DNA of 8,022 nt. Origin: Oscillospiraceae bacterium (GTDB lineage: Bacteria > Bacillota > Clostridia > Oscillospirales > Acutalibacteraceae). Shown here in pieces: positions 1 through 5,065 of the stretch. The notes under the pieces are model-generated. The model saw only the letters and a program-made list of their open reading frames with translations, was not told the origin of the DNA and did no database searches. The stretch's first letter is position 1. Every line of letters begins with the position of its first letter. Location of the stretch: NCBI GenBank assembly GCA_902796535.1, contig CADBPL010000292.1, forward strand, positions 1-8,022. The letters are read 5' to 3'. The position numbers were made by a program, and so were the translations under genes.

Positions 1-906
1 AGCCTGTTTCTGGTGTTCGGCGTGTTCTTTTCCTCCATGTTCGTCACGAACGACGTGTCCTTGCTGATCTTCGTGCCCCTGACCATTCTCCTGTTCCGAA
101 GCGCCGGAAAAGAGCGATACATCCTGCCCGTGATCAGCATGGAAAACATCGCCGCCATCCGCGGCTCGCTTCTGATGCCGTTCGGCAGCCCGCAGAATCT
201 TTTTCTCTACGGTCAATCCGGCGTCAGCGTCGGGCGGTTCATGCTGCATATGCTGCCGCTGTGCCTGATGTCCGGGCTGCTGCTGGTGGCCTTTCTGGCC
301 GTTCTGTACCGAAAAAACGTCAAAGAACCCGTCGCGTTCGATGAAAGCAGTCTGCCGCCTGCAACAAAGGGCTTTCTGCGCCGGATGTATCCGGCTCTTT
401 TTCTGCTGGTGCTGCTGGTCATTGTGACCCGCACCCGTTACTGGCTGCCGGTGCTGATCTTTGTGCTGCTCACCGTGGCCGTTGCCGACGGCAGGCTGTT
501 CCTCAAGGTGGATTACGCGCTGCTGGGCACCTTCCTGTGCTTCTTTGTGTTTTCCTCCTCCATTGCCTCCAACGCCGCCATTGCCGGGTTTTTGAAAGCG
601 AGCGTGGCCGGGCGGGAATACTGGTGGGCGATCGGCCTGAGTCAGGTGATCTCGAACGTACCCGCCAGCATCGTGCTCTATCCCTTCACCCAAAACTTTG
701 CGGGGCTGATTTACGGCGCCGATACCGCGGGGCTTTGTTCGCTGATCGGTTCGCTTGCTTCGGTTATCAACTACCGCCTTTATGTGCGCGAATATCCAGG
801 GCAGGGGCGGCGGTTCATCAAAACGTTTACCCTGATCAGCTGGGCGTTCTTTTTGCTGGTCGTCATCCCCGGGCTGCTGCTGACCCGTTGGGATTTCTTT
901 GCCTGA
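1..906 (+). CDS. SLC13/YbiR-like anion permease, C-terminal part (5' end outside window)
   Basis: Polytopic inner-membrane protein of the ArsB/NhaD-SLC13 ion-transporter superfamily; the YbiR-type permeases are the closest I recognise. The frame is open from base 1, so at least part of the first half is missing and 301 residues are visible. Seen: a Thr-Asn-Asp-Val motif at visible residues 16-19 and Gly-Ser-Pro-Gln-Asn at 62-66, both typical of the first repeat. The second repeat has Ser-Asn-Val-Pro-Ala at 218-222 and a Gly-Ser-Leu-Ala-Ser segment near the C-terminus. About eight hydrophobic segments are separated by short basic loops. Family knowledge: such proteins move small anions with a cation gradient; the substrate here cannot be told from sequence. 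Stop is TGA at 904-906. A tiny GGCC-GAC-GGCC palindrome at 910-920 follows, too short to call a terminator alone. It converges on the feo operon. Confidence 0.8.
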   Translation, partial: SLFLVFGVFFSSMFVTNDVSLLIFVPLTILLFRSAGKERYILPVISMENIAAIRGSLLMPFGSPQNLFLYGQSGVSVGRFMLHMLPLCLMSGLLLVAFLAVLYRKNVKEPVAFDESSLPPATKGFLRRMYPALFLLVLLVIVTRTRYWLPVLIFVLLTVAVADGRLFLKVDYALLGTFLCFFVFSSSIASNAAIAGFLKASVAGREYWWAIGLSQVISNVPASIVLYPFTQNFAGLIYGADTAGLCSLIGSLASVINYRLYVREYPGQGRRFIKTFTLISWAFFLLVVIPGLLLTRWDFFA

Positions 907-952
907 ACCGGCCGACGGCCGTTTCATACAACGCTGAGCAATTAACAAAACC

Positions 953-992
953 GCGAGCCTCCGAACAGTCTGGTGACTGCCCGAAGGCTCGC
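953..992. terminator. Hairpin terminator between convergent permease and feo operon
   Basis: Perfect 8-bp outer stem GCGAGCCT (953-960) / AGGCTCGC (985-992), an imperfect 5x5 middle section with two further pairs, and a 5-bp inner stem CAGTC (966-970) / GACTG (975-979) closed by a TGGT loop. On the minus strand it is followed by GGTTTTGTTAATT, a reasonable U-rich tail for the end of the feo operon 25 bases after the last gene. On the plus strand TTCTGTT follows, weaker, so termination may be bidirectional and also serve the permease. Confidence 0.7.
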
Positions 993-1017
993 TTCTGTTA
1001 TGTCATGAACAAGCAGA

Positions 1018-1194
1018 TTATGTTTGACGGTGATGCTCCGCGCACGCCATGCCGCAGGTTGCGCAATTGCCCGTGCAGCCGCCCTTTTTGCGCTTTTTGT
1101 CTTTCACAAGGGAAAACACGGCCGCGACGACGAGCAGCAGGATCACGGCAAGCGTCAGGATCGTCACCGCATGCTGGGAGATCCATGCAAGCAT
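1018..1194 (-). CDS. FeoB-associated Cys-rich membrane protein
   Basis: 58-residue single-pass membrane protein. Residues about 8-30 form one hydrophobic helix, followed by a basic stretch (Lys-Asp-Lys-Lys-Arg-Lys-Lys) and a Cys-rich tail with the spacing Cys-x3-Cys-x2-Cys-x3-Cys, then two His. The layout matches the FeoB_associated family (Pfam PF12669), which nearly always follows feoB in Bacillota. The positive-inside rule places the Cys/His tail in the cytoplasm, where it could bind Fe(II) leaving FeoB or take part in redox handling; the role is inference. Start ATG (1192-1194) has AAGGAAGG about 7 bases upstream. It begins 14 bases after the feoB stop, so it is surely cotranscribed. Longer frames reaching into feoB are only read-through. 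Confidence 0.88.
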   Translation of the reverse strand: MLAWISQHAVTILTLAVILLLVVAAVFSLVKDKKRKKGGCTGNCATCGMACAEHHRQT

Positions 1195-1208
1195 ATGAAT
1201 ACCTTCCT

Positions 1209-3728
1209 TCAGCTCTTGATTTTTTGCGTCAGCTTCGTTGCTTCCTGATATTTTTTGAAGAACAGCATGTAGATCATCACACCGAGCAGCGCGACGGCGG
1301 CCACAAGGCTGACCACGTTCACGACCGTTCCGGCGCCCGTGGCAAGGCTGCCGGTGAAGAGGTTGCCGAACTGGTTGATCATCAGCGAGATCACATAGGC
1401 GAAGCCGCACTGGTAACCGATGGCGAACCACGTCCACCTTGCGTTGTTCATCTCACGCCGGATCGCGCCGATGGCGGCGAAGCAGGGGGCGCACAGCAGG
1501 TTGAACACCAGGAACGAGAAGCCCGCGCATTTAGTGGCGAACGACGCCGCAATGCCGGTCCAGTCGCCATAGAGGATGCCCATGGTGCCAACGATGTTTT
1601 CTTTTGCCACAAGGCCCGTGACAGAGGCGACGGCCGCTTTCCAGTTGCCCCAGCCGAGCGGTGCAAACAGCCAGGCAAACGCTTTGCCGATGAAGGCAAG
1701 GATCGAATGCTCCATTCCTTCCTCCGCCAGCATACCGAACGAGCCGTCCACCCAGCCGAAGAAGGAGGTGAACCAGACGACGATGGTGGAAAGCAGAATG
1801 ATCGTGCCCGCTTTTTTGATGAACGACCAGCCGCGCTCCCAGGTGGAACGCAGCACGTTTTTGAGCGTGGGCAGATGGTAGGCGGGCAGCTCCATCACAA
1901 ACGGCGCGGGGTCGCCCGCAAAGCGTTTGGTCTTTTTGAGCATAACGCCGGAAACGATGATGGCCGCCATGCCGATGAAATAGGCGGAAACCGAAACCCA
2001 CGCGGAGCCGCCGAACAGCGCGCCTGCGACCATGGCGATAAACGGCAGCTTGGCGCCGCAGGGAATGAAGGTGGTGGTCATGATCGTCATGCGCCGGTCT
2101 CGCTCGTTTTCAATGGTGCGCGAGGCCATGATGCCGGGAATGCCGCAGCCCGTGCCGACGAGCATGGGGATGAAGGATTTGCCGGAAAGGCCGAACCGCC
2201 TGAAAATGCGGTCAAGCACGAAGGCGATGCGCGCCATATAGCCGCAGCCTTCCAAAATAGCGAGCAGGAAGAACAGCACAAGCATTTGCGGCACAAAGCC
2301 GAGCACTGCGCCGACGCCCGCGACGATGCCGTCCTGAATCAGGCCGTAGAGCCAACCGGGAACGCGCGATTCTCCCTCGGCGTTGAGCAGCGCTTTATCC
2401 AAAAGCGCCGGAACGCCGGGCACCCAAACGCCGTCGTCCGCCGGGTCGGGTTCGTCAAAGCCGTTTTCTTCAAAATAGGCAACGGCGTCCCGGAACGTCA
2501 TGGCGTTGGTTTCGTCCTCCGCCGCGTCCGACGGGATGCTGTCAAAGTAAACCGTCACGTTGGAGGTTTCCAGCGTTTCTTCATCCGTCACTTCGGCTTC
2601 GGCGAACGGTTCGGCGGCGGTGAAGCCCTTTAATTCGGCCATCAGCGCGTTGGCGTCGAACGCTTCGTTTTCCAAATCGAGTTCAAACCCGTAAGCGACG
2701 AGCGCGTTGGAGGCGGCCGCGTAATCTTCCGCTTTTTCCTCGGCCTGCGCCGTGCCGATGCCGAACAGGTGGTAGCCGTCGCCGAACAGGCCGTCGTTGG
2801 CCCAATCGGTTGCGGCGCTGCCGACGGTGACCATGGCAATGTAATAAACGAGGAACATCACGACGGCGAAGATCGGCAGCCCCAAAAACCGGTTGGTGAC
2901 CACCTTGTCGATCTTGTCGCTTTTCGTCAGCTTTTTGACCTGCTTCTTTTTGTAGCAGGCCTTGATGACCTCGGCAATGTAGACGTACCGTTCGTTGGTG
3001 ATGATGCTTTCCGCGTCGTCATCCAGTTCGTTTTCCGCCGCGACAATGTCTTTTTCAATGTGTTCGAGTATATTGGCGCCGATCTGAAGCGATTCCATCA
3101 CCTTTTCGTCGCGCTCGAAAATTTTGATCGCGTACCACCGCTGCTGCTCCTCGGGCAGGTCATGCACAACGGCCTCTTCAATATGCGCCAGCGCGTGCTC
3201 GACCGGGCCGGAGAAGGTGTGCTGCGGCACGGTTTTGCCGCTTTTTGCGGCCTGAATGGCGGCGTCGGCCGCCTGCATAACGCCGGTTTCCTTCAGCGCG
3301 GAGATTTCCACGACCGGGCAGCCGAGCCGGCGGGAGAGCTGAACGACGTCGATTTTGTCGCCCTCTTTTTTGACCACGTCCATCATGTTGATCGCGATCA
3401 CGACCGGGATGCCAAGCTCCGTGAGCTGGGTGGTGAGGTAGAGGTTCCGTTCCAGATTCGTGCCGTCAACAATGTTGAGGATGGCGTTGGGGCGTTCGCC
3501 GATCAGGTAGTTGCGCGCCACCACTTCCTCCAGCGTATAGGGCGAAAGCGAGTAGATGCCGGGCAGGTCGGTGATGATCACGCCGTCGCGCTTTTTGAGC
3601 CGGCCTTCCTTTTTTTCCACCGTAACGCCCGGCCAGTTGCCGACAAACTGGTTGGAGCCGGTCAGCGCATTGAAAAGCGTTGTTTTGCCGCTGTTCGGGT
3701 TGCCCGCCAGGGCGATCCTGATATCCAT
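1209..3728 (-). CDS. feoB: Ferrous iron transport protein B (FeoB), with a long acidic extracytoplasmic loop
   Basis: Membrane Fe(II) importer with a cytoplasmic GTPase domain, 839 residues. GTPase motifs: G1 GNPNSGKT 9-16, G2 around Gly-Val-Thr-Val-Glu 34-38, G3 Asp-Leu-Pro-Gly 54-57, G4 Asn-Met-Met-Asp 114-117, G5 Ser-Ala-Leu-Lys-Glu 143-147. A helical spacer follows to about 275, TM1 about 284-304, then the two Gate repeats. Gate signatures: Gly-Thr-Gly-Cys-Gly-Ile-Pro-Gly 525-532 and Leu-Val-Ala-Lys-Glu-Asn 706-711. C-terminal helices run to about 825. Residues about 306-465, between TM1 and TM2, are much longer than in E. coli FeoB and strongly acidic. Start: ATG 3726-3728 with AAAGGAAG 8 bases upstream; a TTG start 8 codons earlier (3752) would include the ribosome binding site and is unlikely. 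It follows feoA by 75 bases, a gap containing an operator, and is followed at 14 bases by the Cys-rich partner. Confidence 0.96.
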   Translation of the reverse strand: MDIRIALAGNPNSGKTTLFNALTGSNQFVGNWPGVTVEKKEGRLKKRDGVIITDLPGIYSLSPYTLEEVVARNYLIGERPNAILNIVDGTNLERNLYLTTQLTELGIPVVIAINMMDVVKKEGDKIDVVQLSRRLGCPVVEISALKETGVMQAADAAIQAAKSGKTVPQHTFSGPVEHALAHIEEAVVHDLPEEQQRWYAIKIFERDEKVMESLQIGANILEHIEKDIVAAENELDDDAESIITNERYVYIAEVIKACYKKKQVKKLTKSDKIDKVVTNRFLGLPIFAVVMFLVYYIAMVTVGSAATDWANDGLFGDGYHLFGIGTAQAEEKAEDYAAASNALVAYGFELDLENEAFDANALMAELKGFTAAEPFAEAEVTDEETLETSNVTVYFDSIPSDAAEDETNAMTFRDAVAYFEENGFDEPDPADDGVWVPGVPALLDKALLNAEGESRVPGWLYGLIQDGIVAGVGAVLGFVPQMLVLFFLLAILEGCGYMARIAFVLDRIFRRFGLSGKSFIPMLVGTGCGIPGIMASRTIENERDRRMTIMTTTFIPCGAKLPFIAMVAGALFGGSAWVSVSAYFIGMAAIIVSGVMLKKTKRFAGDPAPFVMELPAYHLPTLKNVLRSTWERGWSFIKKAGTIILLSTIVVWFTSFFGWVDGSFGMLAEEGMEHSILAFIGKAFAWLFAPLGWGNWKAAVASVTGLVAKENIVGTMGILYGDWTGIAASFATKCAGFSFLVFNLLCAPCFAAIGAIRREMNNARWTWFAIGYQCGFAYVISLMINQFGNLFTGSLATGAGTVVNVVSLVAAVALLGVMIYMLFFKKYQEATKLTQKIKS

Positions 3729-3758
3729 ATTCCGTTCTTCCTTTCTTCTCAAAGAGCC

Positions 3759-3781
3759 TTGATAGTTAGCGCAGACTAACT
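3759..3781 (-). promoter_or_regulatory. DtxR-type operator O4 and possible weak internal promoter before feoB
   Basis: An 18-bp palindrome AGTTAG-N6-CTAACT (3764-3781) lies in the feoA-feoB gap and matches the three operators before the operon. On the minus strand AGTTAGTCTGCGCTAAC (17 bases) is followed directly by TATCAA (3764-3759). This is the same arrangement as the main feo promoter, where a 17-base operator is followed by TATAAT. The -35 position (CGCGGC) is poor, so promoter activity would be weak or need help. Expected effect (inference): separate, iron-regulated tuning of feoB relative to the feoA genes, or a roadblock site. Confidence 0.65.
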
Positions 3782-3803
3782 GCCGCGCAAAAAAACAAAC
3801 TCT

Positions 3804-4025
3804 TTATTCCACTTCGATCATTTCCGCGTCCGCCTTGCGGATGGAAAGCTCATAGTTCCGCACGGTGATCTCGATCGGGTCGCCGAGCGGCGCGACCTTG
3901 CGCACATAAACAGGGGTATGTCTGGTGATGCCCATGTCCATAATGCGGCGCTTGACGGCGCCCTCGCCATGCAGCTTCACCACGGTGGCGCTTTCGCCGA
4001 TCTTCACATCTCTGAGTGTTTTCAT
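3804..4025 (-). CDS. feoA: FeoA family protein (second feoA of the operon)
   Basis: 73-residue FeoA, a small cytoplasmic SH3-like beta-barrel thought to bind and assist FeoB. Seen: Lys-Ile-Gly-Glu-Ser near the N-terminus, the Gly-Glu-Gly-Ala-Val-Lys-Arg-Arg-Ile-Met-Asp-Met-Gly-Ile segment (about residues 20-33), and Ala-Pro-Leu-Gly-Asp-Pro-Ile-Glu near 45-52, all diagnostic of the family. Start chosen at ATG 4023-4025, since FeoA proteins begin just before this Lys-Thr-Leu; AAAGGAATGG lies upstream, its AAGGA core 12 bases away, somewhat far. An in-frame ATG at 4037 and TTG at 4046 overlap that site and are less likely. Begins 17 bases after the preceding FeoA-type gene; 75 bases before feoB. 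Confidence 0.93.
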   Translation of the reverse strand: MKTLRDVKIGESATVVKLHGEGAVKRRIMDMGITRHTPVYVRKVAPLGDPIEITVRNYELSIRKADAEMIEVE

Positions 4026-4042
4026 TGGTATGACCATTCCTT

Positions 4043-4255
4043 TCAAACCATGATTTTTCTCGCCAGCTCATCGCTGACGGCCACGCGGCTTTCCTTGACC
4101 TTCACGATCATGTTTTCGCCGAGAGAATTGACCACAACGACCTCGCCCCCGATATGAAAGCCGAGGTTTTCCAAATGCTTTTTGACCGCCGGACTGCCGC
4201 CGATTTTTTTAATGATCTGCGGCTCACCGGCTTCGGCATAACAGAGCGGTATCAT
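4043..4255 (-). CDS. feoA: FeoA family protein (first gene of the feo operon)
   Basis: About 70-residue FeoA-domain protein, first gene behind the iron-controlled promoter. Seen: Ala-Gly-Glu near residue 8, Lys-Lys-Ile-Gly-Gly then Leu-Glu-Asn-Leu-Gly-Phe, and a C-terminal Glu-Ser-Arg-Val-Ala-Val plus Ala-Arg-Lys-Ile-Met-Val ending, the pattern of the second FeoA subtype common beside a canonical FeoA in Clostridia. Start chosen at ATG 4253-4255 because relatives begin Met-(x)-Pro-Leu there; only a weak GGGGAT precedes it. Alternatives in frame are ATG 4267 (no ribosome binding site of its own) and TTG 4291 (AAAGGA 7 bases upstream). A strong AAAGGAGG (4326-4333) lies upstream across a 57-nt hairpin, described separately. 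Two different FeoA proteins with one FeoB suggests distinct roles, for example regulation and assembly (inference). Confidence 0.88.
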   Translation of the reverse strand: MIPLCYAEAGEPQIIKKIGGSPAVKKHLENLGFHIGGEVVVVNSLGENMIVKVKESRVAVSDELARKIMV

Positions 4256-4267
4256 AACGATCCCCAT

Positions 4268-4333
4268 GCGATTCGGTTTTTGCAAAAACAAGGAGGAGTC
4301 CTTTTTGTTTCATGCCCGAATCGCGCCTCCTTT
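4268..4333 (-). promoter_or_regulatory. feo leader: strong Shine-Dalgarno followed by a 57-nt hairpin before the first feoA
   Basis: In the transcript AAAGGAGG (from 4333 to 4326) is followed after one base by GCGATTCGG (4324-4316), which pairs perfectly with CCGAATCGC (4276-4268). Inside, an AAAAAGGA stretch can pair with TCCTTGTTTTT. The feoA start codons at 4267 and 4255 come right after the hairpin. Folding would bring the strong ribosome binding site to within 1 or 13 bases of these starts. The same site could instead serve a 29-codon open frame (ATG at 4313, TGA at 4224) that overlaps the start of feoA out of frame. No known riboswitch class is recognised here. Confidence 0.4.
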
Positions 4334-4366
4334 CAGATTTATCACACGAATTTTCATGAGCCGGTG

Positions 4367-4382
4367 ATTAGCAATTGCTAAC
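4367..4382. promoter_or_regulatory. DtxR-type operator O1
   Basis: A perfect 14-bp palindrome TTAGCAATTGCTAA (4368-4381) within ATTAGCAATTGCTAAC. Half-sites match the other feo operators (GTTAGC / GCTAAC). It lies about 36-52 bases downstream of the predicted feo start point, so bound repressor could block elongation or cooperate with O2 and O3. Confidence 0.65.
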
Positions 4383-4400
4383 CAAAAGGCACATAATAAT

Positions 4401-4418
4401 GGTTAGTGATTGCTAACC
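4401..4418. promoter_or_regulatory. DtxR-type operator O2
   Basis: An 18-bp inverted repeat GGTTAG-N6-CTAACC. It covers the predicted transcription start of the feo operon (about 4418, minus strand) and the first transcribed bases. Centre-to-centre distances are 29 bp to O3 and 35 bp to O1. DtxR, IdeR and MntR proteins are known to bind AT-rich palindromes with TTAG/CTAA arms as dimers or dimer pairs. Confidence 0.75.
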
Positions 4419-4424
4419 GATTAC

Positions 4425-4453
4425 ATTATAGTTAGCATAAGCTAACTTGTCAA
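4425..4453 (-). promoter_or_regulatory. feo operon promoter, perfect sigma-A consensus
   Basis: On the minus strand TTGACA (4453-4448), exactly 17 bases, then TATAAT (4430-4425). Both hexamers are perfect matches to the housekeeping sigma consensus. The whole spacer is operator O3. The start point would be near 4418, giving a leader of about 163 bases to the first feoA. A promoter this strong needs tight repression, which the operators can provide. Confidence 0.9.
4430..4447. promoter_or_regulatory. DtxR-type operator O3 inside the feo promoter spacer
   Basis: An 18-bp inverted repeat AGTTAGCATAAGCTAACT with six-base half-sites GTTAGC / GCTAAC. It fills the spacer between -35 and -10 of the feo promoter, sharing its edge base with the -10 box, so a bound repressor would exclude RNA polymerase directly. 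It ends 35 bases before the -35 box of the divergent regulator gene, so it does not overlap that promoter. Confidence 0.85.
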
Positions 4454-4481
4454 CAGTTTTTTGTTTTTTTCCTGTTTCGTA

Positions 4482-4510
4482 TTGAAAAAATTTTCTTTTA
4501 CCGCTATAAT
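4482..4510 (+). promoter_or_regulatory. Promoter of the DtxR-family regulator gene
   Basis: TTGAAA (4482-4487), 17 bases, TATAAT (4505-4510); start point near 4517. A strong ribosome binding site AAAAAGGAGG (4531-4540) lies 7 bases before the ATG. No GTTAG/CTAAC palindrome overlaps this promoter, so the regulator is probably made constitutively, unless O3 acts from a distance. Confidence 0.8.
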
Positions 4511-4547
4511 GGCAATATAAACTGCCGACAAAAAAGGAGGACGAACC

Positions 4548-4925
4548 ATGACAATACGGGAATCCGGCGAAATGTACCTTGAAACGATTTATATTTTGTC
4601 GCAGAAATCCTCCTCTGTCCGCGGCATCGACGTGGGCGAATACATGGGCTTTTCCAAGCCGTCCGTCAGCCGTGCTCTCGGGCTGCTGAAAAAAGACGGC
4701 CTTGTCGTGACCGACGGGCAGGGGTTCATCAAGCTCACCGAAACGGGCGAAGAGCGGGCGCAGCGCATTTATGAACGCCACCAGCTGCTCAGCCTGCTGT
4801 TCACAAACCTGGGCGTGGATGCGGAAACAGCGGCGGAGGACGCCTGCCGCATCGAGCATTATCTGAGCGACAAAACCTTTGACGCGATCAAAAGGCACTT
4901 TGAGCAGTACGGCCACCGGGGCTGA
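4548..4925 (+). CDS. DtxR/MntR-family metal-dependent repressor, probably Fe(II)-responsive
   Basis: 125-residue transcription factor: winged helix-turn-helix at about 1-65 (recognition helix near Ser37-Leu47) and a dimerization/metal domain at about 70-120. It lacks the third, SH3-like domain of full DtxR and is even shorter than MntR. Ligand positions, aligned by eye: Met9 (in Glu-Met-Tyr-Leu), His78, Cys100, Glu103 and His104. B. subtilis MntR has Asp8 and Glu99 at the Met and Cys positions, whereas iron-sensing DtxR has Met10 and Cys102. Of the DtxR ancillary site, the Glu83 equivalent is Ser82 and the His98 equivalent is Ala96. It is divergent from the feo operon, whose promoter carries four matching palindromes (three at the promoter, one before feoB). 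Inference: Fe(II)-loaded repressor of feo. Start ATG has an excellent ribosome binding site. Naming it mntR would be misleading. Confidence 0.9.
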   Translation: MTIRESGEMYLETIYILSQKSSSVRGIDVGEYMGFSKPSVSRALGLLKKDGLVVTDGQGFIKLTETGEERAQRIYERHQLLSLLFTNLGVDAETAAEDACRIEHYLSDKTFDAIKRHFEQYGHRG

Positions 4926-4952
4926 AGCGCCGTTTGCAACAAAACAAAAAAG

Positions 4953-4984
4953 AGCAGGAGAATGCTGTGTTCTCCTGCTTTTTT
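4953..4984 (+). terminator. Rho-independent terminator of the regulator gene
   Basis: Perfect 10-bp stem AGCAGGAGAA (4953-4962) / TTCTCCTGCT (4970-4979), 7-base loop, then a run of T to 4984. It lies 27 bases after the regulator stop. The A-rich left flank (AAAACAAAAAAG) would give a U tail on the other strand too, so it may also stop minus-strand transcription coming from the right. Confidence 0.92.
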
Positions 4985-5020
4985 GGTTCAAACAGCAGGG
5001 CGCGCATTTTTGCGTGCCGC

Positions 5021-5059
5021 GAAAAAAACAAGCCTTCCCGAAAAGCAGGAAGGCTTGTT
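5021..5059 (-). terminator. Rho-independent terminator of the EcsC-like/SHOCT gene (repeat copy 1)
   Basis: Perfect 12-bp stem AACAAGCCTTCC (5027-5038) / GGAAGGCTTGTT (5048-5059) with 9-base loop CGAAAAGCA. Reading the minus strand it starts 6 bases after the stop codon and is followed by a run of seven T including the stem end, then CGCGG. The stem and loop are identical to a second copy at 6188-6220. Confidence 0.9.
5027..5059. repeat. 33-bp hairpin repeat, copy 1
   Basis: Identical base for base, including the 9-base loop, to positions 6188-6220 and in the same orientation. The two copies bracket the EcsC-like gene, 1161 bp apart. Matching loops argue for duplication rather than two terminators arising independently. 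Confidence 0.9.
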
Positions 5060-5065
5060 CTTTTA

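Noticed and set aside
910..920. GGCC-GAC-GGCC palindrome just after the permease stop
   Set aside because: A 4-bp stem with a 3-base loop and no T run is too weak to call a terminator; the 953-992 hairpin is the better candidate.
537..2633. 698-residue open frame on the plus strand
   Set aside because: It overlaps the permease, the terminator and feoB in antisense, and its low-complexity composition rich in Arg, Gly and His is typical of the shadow of a GC-rich gene. feoB on the other strand shows all family motifs.
2769..3779. 336-residue plus-strand open frame opposite the FeoB GTPase domain
   Set aside because: Antisense shadow of feoB: rich in Asp, His and Val without any recognisable domain, and no ribosome binding site seen.
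4256..4418. Riboswitch in the feo leader
   Set aside because: No known metal-sensing or other riboswitch motif is recognised; the palindromic operators and the local hairpin account for the visible structure.
4363..4447. CRISPR-like repeats (spaced TTAG/CTAA units)
   Set aside because: The units are palindromic, 16-18 bp, unequally spaced and placed on a promoter, so they are operators rather than a CRISPR array.
4413..4991. 192-residue minus-strand frame opposite the regulator
   Set aside because: It runs antisense through the regulator, its promoter and its terminator; the plus-strand protein is clearly DtxR-family.
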